From Gemmata sp. (lineage in GTDB: Bacteria > Planctomycetota > Planctomycetia > Gemmatales > Gemmataceae), in the NCBI GenBank assembly GCA_025055115.1, contig JANWYJ010000039.1, forward strand, positions 62,001 through 126,000: DNA of 64,000 nt. Direction: 5' to 3'. Positions 34,811 to 44,391 of this stretch are shown piece by piece. The notes below the pieces were generated by a model. That model ran no database searches, had not been told where the DNA came from, and was given only the letters and a program-made list of their open reading frames with translations. The first letter of the stretch is position 1, and each line of letters starts with the position of its first letter. The position numbers were made by a program, and so were the translations under genes.

Positions 34811-35647
34811 TTACAATTTGGAGAGCACTTCATCGACCGCAACGGGCAAGCGGCGGCCATCTTCGAACTCGATTAACACTCGGCGGGCCAGAATTTCCTG
34901 GGCCAAGACCCGCCCTGGCCCTTTGACGGTCACCACCCGCGCGCCAACGGGGGGCAGCTGTTTTTGGAATTCTTCGTAAACCTCCTGTTCGAAGCGGAGG
35001 CAGCATTTCAGCCGTCCGCAACGACCAGAAATTTTCGAGGGATCCAGCGTGGACTTCTGCAATTTGGCCATCCGCATATTCACCGGCGGCATGACCACCA
35101 TATGGGTGTTACAACACACTGGTTTGCCGCAATCGCCATAATCGGCTAAAAGTTTCGCCTCATCGCGAACGCCGATTTGCCGCAATTCAATCCGCGTGTG
35201 GAATTCGCGGGCCATGCTCTTGACAAGTTCGCGAAAATCCACGCGGCCTTCCGCGAGAAAGTAGAAGATCAGGCGCTCGCCACCGAAGAGACATTCCACA
35301 TCCACCAATTGCATAGGCAACTGGTGATACCGGATCAGCTCTTCCCCTTTGGCGAACTGATCTTTCTGCTTTTCGCGGAGGCGGGCGAGCTTGTCGCGAT
35401 CGGCGGCGGTGGCTGTGCGCAGAATTTCACCGCGCGTCGGTTCGGGAATGGCCGCGACAGCGGCTGGCGTCGCCGGACAGAGAACCTCCCCCCACTCCTG
35501 ACCACGCTCGGTGCGAATAATCACCGCATCCCCCCGCCGGATGCTCAGTTCCGGGGAGGCTGTGAATTCACCGAGGAAGCGCATGGAGCCGTGGCGAACG
35601 ATGTACGCCGGCAAGGGCAAAGGGGAATCCAACGGCGGCGTTGTCAT
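34811..35647 (-). CDS. PSP1 domain-containing protein (YaaT-like)
   Basis: A PSP1/YaaT-type protein; in Bacillus the homologue takes part in a complex with YlbF and YmcA affecting RNase Y and development, but a role here is not established. The 278-residue protein has the diagnostic block around residue 180: L-L-A-D-Y-G-D-C-G-K-P-V-C-C, then K-I-S-G-R-C-G-R-L-K-C-C-L-R-F-E, a cysteine cluster that probably binds metal. The C-terminal 40 residues are a small beta module. ATG at 35647. No gene of the Y-complex is nearby. The 187-bp gap to the GTPase gene contains the repeats listed separately. Confidence 0.85.
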   Translation of the reverse strand: MTTPPLDSPLPLPAYIVRHGSMRFLGEFTASPELSIRRGDAVIIRTERGQEWGEVLCPATPAAVAAIPEPTRGEILRTATAADRDKLARLREKQKDQFAKGEELIRYHQLPMQLVDVECLFGGERLIFYFLAEGRVDFRELVKSMAREFHTRIELRQIGVRDEAKLLADYGDCGKPVCCNTHMVVMPPVNMRMAKLQKSTLDPSKISGRCGRLKCCLRFEQEVYEEFQKQLPPVGARVVTVKGPGRVLAQEILARRVLIEFEDGRRLPVAVDEVLSKL

Positions 35648-35754
35648 AATGATATTTTGGCACCTGCGTGAGGAAGAAACAACACAAGTGGTTCCGGGGA
35701 TGGCCCCACCGTCCCTGGCGAGAAGTCACTTTGCGCCCGCGTTGATCGCGCGTG

Positions 35755-35854
35755 GCCGTTGATGCCGCTAGGCGGCATCATGGACACAGTGCCACAGCCG
35801 TTGATGCCGCTAGGCAACATCATGCTGGGCCGCATCATGTATGTAGTTCCACAA
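35755..35854 (-). repeat. Direct repeats and a hairpin downstream of the DRG-like GTPase gene
   Basis: GCCGTTGATGCCGCTAGGC occurs at 35755-35773 and 35797-35815 (offset 42). The first copy continues into a perfect hairpin, TGATGCCGC-TAG-GCGGCATCA (35760-35780). Sequence from 35775 (GCATCATG...) also resembles the gene's own 3' end at 35832-35854 (17 of 23 identical, offset 57). Confidence 0.65.
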
Positions 35855-36830
35855 TGTCTTTATCGTGCAAGACATGGTCGCGGCCAACGGTTTGGCCATC
35901 GTGAACACCGGTGCCCCAAACCCGTGCCGATTTCACGCGGTCTTCGAGATCGCGATGGATTTTCCCCGCTAAATCAGCCACCGTCGAACCCATCGGGAGT
36001 GTAAAAGGCGATGTCAAATCCGCCGGTCGGCCCGGCTGTTTGGTGTAAATGCGCATCACACCCAGCGCCTGAAAGATCGCGCGCCGCAACTCCGCCAAGC
36101 CATCGCCACGTTGCGCCGAGACCACGACAAGCGGGAAGCGGCTCGCAAACTCCTCACGAGCGAGTTCGAGACGAATGTCGGCCGCATCGTCGTCGCACTT
36201 GTTGGCAACAAGTAGGGTAGGAATGGCATAAACAGCGGGATCATCACTGGGAGGGCTGCCGGGGGCGACCAATTCGCGCCGTGCACGCTGCAGGCGATCA
36301 ATAACGGCTTGTGTGGCCGCCGGTCCGTCGTCGTCCGACAGATCGAGAAACAACAGCGCCGCATCGGCGGCCCGAGTGATGTCGGTGATGAAAGGTTCGT
36401 AATGATCGCTGGTGATGGGCGGCAGGTCGATGAGCTGCACCCGGACATCTTCATAGTCCATCATGCCCGGAATCGGTTCGCGGGTCGTGAACGGATAGGG
36501 AGCGACGGCCGGTGTGGCTTTGGTCAACTGGGTGAGAAGTTGCGATTTGCCCGCATTGGGTGGGCCAACCAGAACGACAGTCCCCGCTCCTTGCCGGGGA
36601 ATTTTGAAAACCCCATGCGGGACTTTCTTCGGCCCCGCTTGGGCTTGCTCGATCTGATCGGTTAATTCGGAAATTTTGCTCTTCAGATCGGCCTGAACCT
36701 TTTCACTAGCCTTGTGCTTGGGCAATAGCACCCACATTTCCTTGAGGGCTAGGAGTTTGTCCTCAAGGGTTTGGGCTTTCCTATAGCGTGCTTCGGCATC
36801 GTGGTATTGGGGAGGAAGATTGACAGCCAT
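35835..36830 (-). CDS. DRG/OBG-like GTPase with C-terminal TGS domain
   Basis: A translation-associated GTPase family member (COG1163-like), 331 residues. Order: an N-terminal helical region (1-70), G domain with G1 GPPNAGKS (89-96), the T-T-R-E-P-I-P-G-M-M-D-Y-E-D region, G4 N-K-C-D, G5 S-A-Q, and a TGS domain from about residue 245 ending H-D-K-D-I-V-E-L-H. The G3 motif, D-L-P-G in DRG proteins, reads D-L-P-P at 135-138. That loss of the Gly that contacts the gamma-phosphate is unusual. DRGs usually occur in eukaryotes and archaea; bacterial copies are known in planctomycetes. Precise function unknown. Confidence 0.85.
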   Translation of the reverse strand: MAVNLPPQYHDAEARYRKAQTLEDKLLALKEMWVLLPKHKASEKVQADLKSKISELTDQIEQAQAGPKKVPHGVFKIPRQGAGTVVLVGPPNAGKSQLLTQLTKATPAVAPYPFTTREPIPGMMDYEDVRVQLIDLPPITSDHYEPFITDITRAADAALLFLDLSDDDGPAATQAVIDRLQRARRELVAPGSPPSDDPAVYAIPTLLVANKCDDDAADIRLELAREEFASRFPLVVVSAQRGDGLAELRRAIFQALGVMRIYTKQPGRPADLTSPFTLPMGSTVADLAGKIHRDLEDRVKSARVWGTGVHDGQTVGRDHVLHDKDIVELHT

Positions 36831-36927
36831 AGCGAAAACTCACGAACCAAAAACCAACACACTGCACCCCCACATCATCCGCTGCGCCAGCACCGAACCG
36901 ACAGAATCGTGTGGGATAATTCAGTGC

Positions 36928-36957
36928 TTGCGCCGCGGCGGCAATTGTGTGTATTCT
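36928..36957 (+). promoter_or_regulatory. Candidate promoter for the purine nucleoside phosphorylase gene
   Basis: TTGCGC (36928-36933) and TATTCT (36952-36957) with an 18-nt spacer, 45 bp before the start at 37003. Confidence 0.35.
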
Positions 36958-37002
36958 GTTCTCCATCATCCACAGAAAGAAACCCCAATGTAAGGAATTC
37001 CC

Positions 37003-37827
37003 ATGGCATTATCGCTTTACGATCAAATTCAGGAAGCCGCGAGTGTGGTTCGAGCACACTGGCCACACGCCCCCACCGCCGGGATCATCCTCGGTACCGG
37101 TCTGGGCCGACTGACGGAAGATATCCAAACCGACACGGTGATTCCGTATGAGGCCATCCCCCACTTTCCGACCTCAACCGCCCCCTCGCACAAAGGCCAG
37201 CTCGTTTGCGGAACACTCGCCGGCAAAAAAGTGGTGGTGATGGAAGGTCGCTTCCACTACTACGAAGGCTGGACCCTCCAACAAGTCACATTTCCTGTGC
37301 GCGTGATGAAGGCACTGGGAGCCGGCACCCTCATTGTCAGCAACGCGTGCGGAGGAATGAATCCCCAATGGAACAAAGGGGATTTGATGCTCATCGAAGA
37401 CCACATCAATCTGCTGGGCGACAATCCCCTGATTGGTCCCAACGATGAGCGACTCGGGGAGCGTTTCCCCGATATGTGCAACTGTTATGACCGAGAATTG
37501 CTGAAACTGGCACGGCAGATCGCCTTGGAGGAGCAAATTGTGTGCCATCAAGGCGTTTTTGTGGCCGTCAGTGGGCCGAATCTCGAAACCCGGGCCGAAT
37601 ACCGTTTCTTACGCACAATTGGCGCCGATGTGGTCGGCATGTCGACGGTTCCAGAAGTGATCGTTGCGGTGCATGCGAAAATGCGGGTTTTGGGGATTTC
37701 CGTGATTACCGATCAGTGTTTGCCGGATGCCCTGGAACCCGTGAGTTTGCCGGACATTTTGGCGACGGCCAACCAAGCCGAGAAGAAACTGCGAGTTTTA
37801 GTGCGCCGGGTCGTGGCGCAACTTTAA
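37003..37827 (+). CDS. Purine nucleoside phosphorylase
   Basis: Phosphorolysis of purine nucleosides (probably inosine/guanosine) in purine salvage. The 274-residue protein is of the trimeric PNP/MTAP family: I-I-L-G-T-G-L-G phosphate-binding motif near residue 28, the [10 protein letters not shown] block near 80, S-N-A-C-G-G-M-N near 115, and [13 protein letters not shown] near 190, with V-G-M-S-T-V-P-E following. Length is normal for this class. The start ATG at 37003 is preceded by TAAGGAA. The histidine kinase gene begins 155 bp downstream in the same direction. Confidence 0.93.
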   Translation: MALSLYDQIQEAASVVRAHWPHAPTAGIILGTGLGRLTEDIQTDTVIPYEAIPHFPTSTAPSHKGQLVCGTLAGKKVVVMEGRFHYYEGWTLQQVTFPVRVMKALGAGTLIVSNACGGMNPQWNKGDLMLIEDHINLLGDNPLIGPNDERLGERFPDMCNCYDRELLKLARQIALEEQIVCHQGVFVAVSGPNLETRAEYRFLRTIGADVVGMSTVPEVIVAVHAKMRVLGISVITDQCLPDALEPVSLPDILATANQAEKKLRVLVRRVVAQL

Positions 37828-37982
37828 GAAAAAGCAAGAATTCGACAGCCGGATCATTGCGATCTACACTTAAGCGTCGCCGCCACCGGTCCGTCGCTGA
37901 ATCTGCCGTGCTGTCTCAACCCACCTTCGTCAACGGCTCTTGCGCTGGGCCAGCCCATGGGTCTGGGTCGGCCCCGGGGGTT

Positions 37983-40514
37983 ATGCTATCGCCCAGACGA
38001 TTCGTGGCCGAGACCCTCGCTATTGCCGGAGCTTACTTCGTCACGGCCCAGTTGGGGCTACTGGCGACCATCCCTAACACCCCCGGAGCGTTCATCTGGC
38101 CGCCGGCGGGTCTTGCCGTCGCGGTGTTGTGGCGGGCAGGCTTGCGTTACAGCCTCGGCGTTTTCTTAGGTGCGTGGGCGACAGAACTCACCATGTTCTC
38201 ATGGTGGCAGGCCCTCGGTATTGCTGCAGGTAGCACATCGGGCCTGATACTGGCCGTGGTGATGATGAACCGCTGGAACCTGACGTTCCTCAACCCTGGT
38301 CGACGGGAGTTATCCCGGTTGATCCTCGCGAGCATAGTGGGTGTCACGCTCAGCTCGATCAACAGCCTGATTTGGCAAGCCGCGGGGGGGTTACCGTCAT
38401 CCCAGTGGCTGTTGGTTGGAATTGCCTGGTGGTTGGGAGATACTATCGGCATTCTCCTTGTCGCCCCGGCGTTACTGACTGCGTCGTGGCCGCGGTGGCA
38501 GTATCGCACTCTGCAAGCGGCGTTGGGGCTGCTTGTTACGGCCCTACTGTCTGCCATCGCTTTTGTGGATGTGTTGCCGGTTCCCGTACGGGCGTTGCTG
38601 CTCTTCCCCGCCATTCTTTTTTTGGTTTATGTCGGCATTCGGGAACAGCTCGGCATGGCGTCCATCCATGTCGCCCTGTGGGCCGCCATCGCCCTGATCG
38701 GAACGTCGAGTGGGCAGGGACCCTTTCGGCCTTATCCCCCGCTCGCACAGATGCTGATGTTATCGGCGTTGCTCACAACCTGTGCCGTGATGGTTTTAGC
38801 CTTGGCTGCAACCCACACGGAACGGGACCGTGCCCAAGCCGCCTTAGCCGCCACGGCCGCGGAGTATCAGGCCCTTGTGGATAGCACGCCAGCCGTCATC
38901 GTTCGCTATCAACCCGATGGGAGGTTAACCTTCGCCAATGAAACCCTCTGCAAACTCTTGGGTTGCGAACGCTCAGCATTGATTGGACGTTCGGTGTTCG
39001 AGCTGATTCCCAATCTTCCCCGAGGGGAAACGGTTACAGAGTTACCCTTGGTCCACGACCCGGGCGTGACGATGGATGGTACCTCCGGCAGCTTCCTTTT
39101 CCCCGATGGCAGCAAACGTTGGTACCGCTGGACCGCCAAGCCAATCACCACCGCTCAAGGAGCGATCGAATTTCAAGCGGTTGGTATCGACCTGACCGAA
39201 CGTCGGGAAGCGGAAGCCCAGCGGGCCGCGATTGAACGGAAAATGCAAGACGCCCAGCGATTGGAAGCCCTCGGGGTTCTTGCCGGAGGCGTGGCACACG
39301 ATTTCAACAACTGGATGGCCGGTATCCTCGGTCATGCGGAATTGGCCCTCGCGGTTCTACCCGAGAACCATCCCGCTCACCAGCATCTGCAAACCGTCAT
39401 CAACGGCGTCATGCAAGCAAGCGGGTTGACCCGACAATTGCTCGCGTACTCCGGGAAAGGGCGATTTTTCCTCCGCACAATCAACTTGAATGAGCTGATC
39501 GTACAAACGACCGACTTACTCCGATTAACTCTACCCAAAAAGGTGCAACTGGAACTCCAATTGGCTCCGGAACTTCCCCTTATCCGCGGTGATGAAGGAC
39601 AACTCCGCCAAGTGTTGATGAACCTCATCATCAATGCGGGCGAAGCTATCGGAGACAAACCGGGAACTGTGACCGTCAGCACCACCGGTCACGGTATTCA
39701 GATGGATGTTGTCAGCGGCGGGATTTATAGCCCCGCGGCCCCTGGCCGATTCGTCGAATTGATTGTCGCTGACACCGGTTGCGGCATGGACGAAAGCACT
39801 CGGGCGAAACTCTTCGACCCGTTTTTTACGACAAAATTCGCTGGGCGTGGTTTGGGCCTTTCGGCCGTTCTGGGAATTGTTCGCGGACACGGCGGTGGCA
39901 TCCGTGTCGAAAGTCAACTGGGTGTCGGCACGCGGTTTACCGTACTTTTACCTGCCTTGGAGGAAAGTGAAACCTCGGCACCGGTGGTCCCAATCGCCCC
40001 CCCCAGCGTGCCCTCCCAACTTCTGCCCTCGTCCCCAGCCACGAAGCCAGAAAGGCCCCCCGACAGCGAGATGCTGCCTCTTGCTCCCAGCGACCCTACG
40101 CCCCCACCCGGCATCCCCCAACGGGGATTGGCTCTGGTGGCCGATGATGAACCAACCGTTCGCCGAGTGGGTGAGCTTCTCCTCAGTCAGTTGGGATTTC
40201 ACGTTGTGGCTGCCAGCAATGGCCAAGAAGCGGTGGAATTATTCCGCGTTCATGCCGAGAGAGTTCAACTGGTGCTGCTCGATGTGACGATGCCAGTGAT
40301 GGACGGGCTGGAAGTGCTCGCCGCCATCCGACAGATGTCCCGCGATGTACCGGTGCTCCTGTGCAGCGGCTATGCCGCCGAAGCCATTCCCGAAACTGCA
40401 ACGACCCACGGCAGCACCGGCTTTTTACAAAAACCCTTCACCCGCCGCGAGTTACAAGCGGCCTTGGCTCAGGTCGGTATCCACGTCAACCGCAATAGTC
40501 TCTCCATTCGGTAG
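37983..40514 (+). CDS. Hybrid sensor histidine kinase: MASE1, PAS, HisKA, HATPase, REC
   Basis: A membrane sensor kinase of 843 residues. Domain order: MASE1-type integral membrane sensor with about eight helices (1-285); PAS (about 300-420, with F-A-N-E-T-L-C-K-L-L-G); HisKA with phospho-acceptor His near 438 in G-G-V-A-H-D-F-N-N; HATPase_c (about 530-655, N box N-L-I-I-N-A-G-E, G boxes D-T-G-C-G-M and G-L-G-L-S-A-V-L-G); a Pro-rich linker; and a receiver with phospho-acceptor Asp near 767 in L-L-D-V-T-M-P-V-M-D-G. The open frame runs further upstream and overlaps the phosphorylase gene, so the first methionine after it (37983) is chosen. No separate response regulator or Hpt gene is adjacent, so the output is unknown. 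Confidence 0.88.
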   Translation: MLSPRRFVAETLAIAGAYFVTAQLGLLATIPNTPGAFIWPPAGLAVAVLWRAGLRYSLGVFLGAWATELTMFSWWQALGIAAGSTSGLILAVVMMNRWNLTFLNPGRRELSRLILASIVGVTLSSINSLIWQAAGGLPSSQWLLVGIAWWLGDTIGILLVAPALLTASWPRWQYRTLQAALGLLVTALLSAIAFVDVLPVPVRALLLFPAILFLVYVGIREQLGMASIHVALWAAIALIGTSSGQGPFRPYPPLAQMLMLSALLTTCAVMVLALAATHTERDRAQAALAATAAEYQALVDSTPAVIVRYQPDGRLTFANETLCKLLGCERSALIGRSVFELIPNLPRGETVTELPLVHDPGVTMDGTSGSFLFPDGSKRWYRWTAKPITTAQGAIEFQAVGIDLTERREAEAQRAAIERKMQDAQRLEALGVLAGGVAHDFNNWMAGILGHAELALAVLPENHPAHQHLQTVINGVMQASGLTRQLLAYSGKGRFFLRTINLNELIVQTTDLLRLTLPKKVQLELQLAPELPLIRGDEGQLRQVLMNLIINAGEAIGDKPGTVTVSTTGHGIQMDVVSGGIYSPAAPGRFVELIVADTGCGMDESTRAKLFDPFFTTKFAGRGLGLSAVLGIVRGHGGGIRVESQLGVGTRFTVLLPALEESETSAPVVPIAPPSVPSQLLPSSPATKPERPPDSEMLPLAPSDPTPPPGIPQRGLALVADDEPTVRRVGELLLSQLGFHVVAASNGQEAVELFRVHAERVQLVLLDVTMPVMDGLEVLAAIRQMSRDVPVLLCSGYAAEAIPETATTHGSTGFLQKPFTRRELQAALAQVGIHVNRNSLSIR

Positions 40515-40849
40515 AGGTAGTTTCAGAACAGATGGTGTCGTGACAAACCCCCTGATTTTGTGGCTCAGCTCGGGTTTTGCAACGGCCTCTAAAAAAATCC
40601 CTGTCCTGGGACCAATCGGAAACCCCTCGTGACAAATCATCGTCCCTCTCGGCCCATCTTCCTGCACGGCCCCTTCGATGAACCCACGCAGTCTTCGATG
40701 TGAAAAAACCATGTGGTTTGCGCAAATTTCCAACATAAACGTTGTGAGAAACATTGATGAATCCCGCCTCTTGGCGAGAAAAAAACAGGCTTCGTCACGG
40801 CATACTGACGGAATGACATCAGAGTTCATGAATCGGAGGCCGACTCCCA
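40515..40849 (+). other. Gene-free stretch between the histidine kinase and ECF sigma genes
   Basis: No credible gene is seen. It should contain the promoter of the downstream seven-gene run, but I could not single out a convincing -35/-10 pair. There are short dyads such as GTCCTGGGAC near 40605. Confidence 0.5.
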
Positions 40850-43666
40850 ATGGCGGACCCCAGCGGAACGACGATCTTGCGGCAATTGCGTTTCGTCGTT
40901 GCCTCCTGGAAGGAAGATCAACGGACCGATGTCGAACTGCTGAACCGTTTCATCCAAACGCGCGATGAACAAGCCTTCTCCACCCTGGTGGGTCGGCACA
41001 GCGAACTGGTCTGGGGTGTTTGTCTGCGGGTGTTGAAGAACCCCGCGGACGCTCAGGATGCTCTCCAAGCCACCTTTTTGCGGTTAGCTCGGGATGCCCA
41101 CCGCATCATCAAGCAAGAGGCCCTGGCGGGGTGGCTCTACCGGGTGGCACGGGATTGTGCCATCGATCTTCGCCGCGCCATCGCGCGGCAGCGTCGGTTA
41201 GAAAATCGCTTGATGAAAGTTGCCCAAACGGAATCACCTTCCACCGACCTGCGCGTTTTGCTCGATGATGAACTTGACCGGCTGCCGCTTTCCGAACGCG
41301 CGGTGATCGTTTTGGTTTGCCTGGAAGGGCGCACCTATGCCGATGCCGCTCTCGAACTCCAATGTTCGATCGCGGCCGTGCATCGCCGCCTGGTGCGTGC
41401 CCAGACTCGACTGCGGCGGCGATTGATCAAAAAATACCCGAACATCGGCGGTGCGGTCCTCACGCCTGCGTTTTTCCAAACCCCCGAGGCCTGGGCAGTC
41501 CCCCCGCGCGTGCTGAGCGAAACCGTCGCGACAGGTTTAACCTTCGCCCATACGGGGCTACTGCCGGTCGGTCGGATCACGCAACTGGTGGTCCCAAGTA
41601 CATCCTCGTTCACTCTCATCTCCGCAACGTCAGTCATCATCCTGACGGCCACGGCTGCCCTGGCAGGAGCACTCCTCGTGGCCCCGCCGGACTACGACCC
41701 GACAGCCGCCCCGGCAACCGCTCCCACAGCTACCCCGACCGAAGACCCACAAGCGCCGGCAAGATTCGCACAACTCCACACCCTCACGGGACGCATTGGC
41801 GGGGCCAACGGTCAGCCCATCGCCCAAGCGGAAGTGACCGCCTTGGTACGCCAACCGTTTTGGCCGGGCGAACGTGGGCTGCGCGATGTGATCCTGGCTC
41901 ACACCACAACCAACGATGCCGGGGAATTTACACTGCACCTGCCGGCGGAATTTCCCACGTGGTTTCAGGAGCGCGTCATCACGTTACAAGCCACGGCACC
42001 AGGTTGGGGCGTCGCGACGGTGCCGGTACGCCTCAACACCACCGCCGCGGTCCAGCTTCATCTTCGCCCAGCCCGTCCATTCCGCGGTCGGCTGGTCGAT
42101 GGTCAGAAACAGCCCATTCCGCAAGCCCGGGTTGACGTGGTGCGGATTGGTGACGCCGTCGCCGAGCCGATCCTCGGTTCAACGCATCAACCCATGCCAC
42201 CCGGTTGGCCCGAGCCGGTCTGGACAAATAGCCAAGGTGAATTTGTCTTCTCCCACTTGGGATCGTGTGAAAATGTGTGGATTCGTGTGAACGAGCCGCA
42301 CTTCGCCATCGCCACCTTCCGTCTGGATAACCCGGATAACCCGGCTGAGCGTCCGACACCGGAGTTTGTCCTTGAGCGGGCCGTCCCTCTCACCGTCGAA
42401 GTGTTGGCCGCCGATACCGGGCTAGCCCTTCACGGTGCCCGGGTTTCGTTCATTACGGATCGTCACATCGCCCACCCCCATTTCTGCACCACAGAGTTTG
42501 CTATCCGCGGCCCACGGATACTACCTGCCGACATCGACACCCTGACCGATCACGCCGGCCGCGTCACCGTACCCTTCGCCAACGACGATCAACTGGACGT
42601 TTTGGTGTATCCGCCCCACGATGCCGGCCCTTACCTGGGCGTGCGGCAGCATGTTGATCTCACCGAAGTGCATGCCAGCGAGGGGAAAAAGCTCACCGTG
42701 AAGCTACCCCGCGGACAATGGCTGACGGGGCAAATCACCGATGCGCAGGGGCAACCCTTGGCCGGCGCCGCGGTGCATTGGGGGCCAACCGAAGCGACCA
42801 AACCCGAGTGGCGCAGCGACCTGCTGACCGGACGTGACGCCATCGCCCGTACCGACCCCGCGGGGAACTTCCGCCTGGCCCTACCGCCAGGCCCCGCGAC
42901 CCTGCGGGTTTACGGCCCGAACCCCAACTTCATCGCGACTTCAACAAAGCTTCCTGGCAACTCCAACACCACTCTGTACGCTCACGCAGTGGTGCCGTTG
43001 GAGGTTCCCGCCACGGGTACAATACCCCCCCTCAGTATCGCTCTGACACACGGTCGGTCGATCCACGGTCGCGTCCTTCACCCGACGGGGGATGCCACCG
43101 AGGGCTGGGCCTTGGCTTCAGGCCGGGTATCGCCCGTACGCGGCTATGCCATGATTCCGCTGCCCATTCGCAATGGGGCTTTCACCATCCCCGGTTGCAA
43201 ACCCGACACAAGCACGCGGATTTACATTCTCGATCCTGTGGCTTGCTGGGGCGGAATCGTCGATGCCACCCCCTCGGAAACACCCACCGTTGCCCTCAAA
43301 CCGTGCGGTGGTCTACAACTGCGGGTTCGTGGACCCGACCACCAACCGCTGCCGAACGTCAGTGTTCACTTAGCGTTGTTAGTTCAACGGGATCGCCCCC
43401 AAAGCGGCCCAGAAATTGAACAGGCCGACCCGCAACCGGTGGAATGGTTCGACGCCGTCAACTACCCGACACGCCCGAAAACCAACCACGATGGCCTCGT
43501 GGAATTGAAAGCCTTGATCCCAGGTGCCCGCTACAGCCTGTCACTGGGTACCGGCGCCCAGAAGATGGCCTTGGGCACATTCACCATTGAACCGGGTCGA
43601 ACGCACATCCTTCCCGATGTCGTTGTTGGTGAACCTCGCACCTTCGTCCCAGGAGATTCGCGATGA
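40850..43666 (+). CDS. ECF sigma factor fused to a transmembrane, carboxypeptidase-regulatory-like extracytoplasmic region
   Basis: The 938-residue protein joins a complete ECF sigma factor to a membrane anchor and a large exported part. Sigma region 2 spans about residues 28-100 (D-A-Q-D-A-L-Q-A-T-F-L-R-L-A near 65, then W-L-Y-R-V-A-R-D), and region 4 about 130-190 (L-S-E-R-A-V-I-V-L-V-C-L-E-G-x-T-Y-A-D-A-A). One hydrophobic helix follows at about 257-281. Residues 300-935 are beta-rich modules with repeated G-x-I-x-D-A-x-G-Q-P-L-A-G-A-x-V and T-x-x-A-G-x-F patterns typical of CarboxypepD_reg/Cna-B-like folds. No separate anti-sigma gene is present. Planctomycete ECF sigma factors with long C-terminal extensions are known. 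It is translationally coupled (4-nt ATGA overlap) to the next gene. Confidence 0.88.
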   Translation: MADPSGTTILRQLRFVVASWKEDQRTDVELLNRFIQTRDEQAFSTLVGRHSELVWGVCLRVLKNPADAQDALQATFLRLARDAHRIIKQEALAGWLYRVARDCAIDLRRAIARQRRLENRLMKVAQTESPSTDLRVLLDDELDRLPLSERAVIVLVCLEGRTYADAALELQCSIAAVHRRLVRAQTRLRRRLIKKYPNIGGAVLTPAFFQTPEAWAVPPRVLSETVATGLTFAHTGLLPVGRITQLVVPSTSSFTLISATSVIILTATAALAGALLVAPPDYDPTAAPATAPTATPTEDPQAPARFAQLHTLTGRIGGANGQPIAQAEVTALVRQPFWPGERGLRDVILAHTTTNDAGEFTLHLPAEFPTWFQERVITLQATAPGWGVATVPVRLNTTAAVQLHLRPARPFRGRLVDGQKQPIPQARVDVVRIGDAVAEPILGSTHQPMPPGWPEPVWTNSQGEFVFSHLGSCENVWIRVNEPHFAIATFRLDNPDNPAERPTPEFVLERAVPLTVEVLAADTGLALHGARVSFITDRHIAHPHFCTTEFAIRGPRILPADIDTLTDHAGRVTVPFANDDQLDVLVYPPHDAGPYLGVRQHVDLTEVHASEGKKLTVKLPRGQWLTGQITDAQGQPLAGAAVHWGPTEATKPEWRSDLLTGRDAIARTDPAGNFRLALPPGPATLRVYGPNPNFIATSTKLPGNSNTTLYAHAVVPLEVPATGTIPPLSIALTHGRSIHGRVLHPTGDATEGWALASGRVSPVRGYAMIPLPIRNGAFTIPGCKPDTSTRIYILDPVACWGGIVDATPSETPTVALKPCGGLQLRVRGPDHQPLPNVSVHLALLVQRDRPQSGPEIEQADPQPVEWFDAVNYPTRPKTNHDGLVELKALIPGARYSLSLGTGAQKMALGTFTIEPGRTHILPDVVVGEPRTFVPGDSR

Positions 43667-44328
43667 AATGGATGTATGCACTCGTGGTCATTGTGGGAGT
43701 TGGAGCCGGCAGCTTCACCGCCGACACAGCCCCATCGGGAGTGAGCCACGGGAAGCAAATCCTCCGCTTTCAAGAAGGAGTCAACGGCTACAAGGGGACG
43801 ATTGATCTCGAAATCTGGGCGGTATCCCCCAACACCTGTTTGAATGGAAATCCCAACGCCAGTAGCGATGCGGATAACGACGGCGGCGAAAGTCAAGTAC
43901 TGGTGCGTTTTGAGAATATCATCGGGCATCAACCAGGCCAAATTCCGCCCCACTCCGCGGTACATTCGGCCATCTTCACTGTCAGTGCCTTCGATGAAGG
44001 CACAACGGTTCACCTCCACCGCATGCTCGTGCCGTGGAAAGCCACCGCCACTTGGAACAGCCTCGTCGCCGGCGTGACCGCAGATGGCCTGGAAGCCTCC
44101 CGACAAAAAGATGGCTTCACTTTCGGCAAAATTTCAGCCAGTAGCTCGTTCATCGATTTTGATGTGACAGATACCGTCCAAGCCTGGGTCAACGGCAAGC
44201 CCAACTACGGCTGGGTGTTCATCAACACCGGTGGCAATGGTTGGGATTTTTACACCTCCGAATTTGAGGATGTGCAACAACGACCCAAGCTGGTGGTGGA
44301 ATTCACTCCGCCAAAGACCCAGAAGTAA
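43663..44328 (+). CDS. Secreted DNRLRE domain-containing protein
   Basis: A 221-residue exported protein: signal peptide (residues 1-20), then one jelly-roll-like DNRLRE module. Supporting pattern: early F-Q-E-G-V-N-G-Y-x-G-T-x-D-x-x-I (where the family name motif would lie), Q-V-L-V-R-F-E-N-I, the A-T-W-N-S-L block, and V-T-D-T-V-Q-A-W-V-N-G-K-P-N-Y-G-W-V-F near residue 165, ending P-K-L-V-V-E-F. Such modules are found in extracellular proteins and often bind or cap surface structures. Start overlaps the stop of the sigma-factor gene, so it may be a partner or target of that protein (inference). Confidence 0.82.
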   Translation: MKWMYALVVIVGVGAGSFTADTAPSGVSHGKQILRFQEGVNGYKGTIDLEIWAVSPNTCLNGNPNASSDADNDGGESQVLVRFENIIGHQPGQIPPHSAVHSAIFTVSAFDEGTTVHLHRMLVPWKATATWNSLVAGVTADGLEASRQKDGFTFGKISASSSFIDFDVTDTVQAWVNGKPNYGWVFINTGGNGWDFYTSEFEDVQQRPKLVVEFTPPKTQK

Positions 44329-44391
44329 CTTTCTCCATAACCAGTGAACTTATAGACACTTACAACCATCTTTCGAGAAAGGAAACCGCCG

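Noticed and set aside
37542-37982. Extension of the histidine kinase frame 147 codons upstream
   Set aside because: It overlaps the purine nucleoside phosphorylase gene in another frame and its translation is Arg-rich with no domain; the kinase begins naturally at 37983.
40452-40850. Minus-strand frame of 132 codons across the histidine kinase 3' end and following gap
   Set aside because: It overlaps the receiver domain coding sequence, has no ribosome binding site and no recognisable fold.
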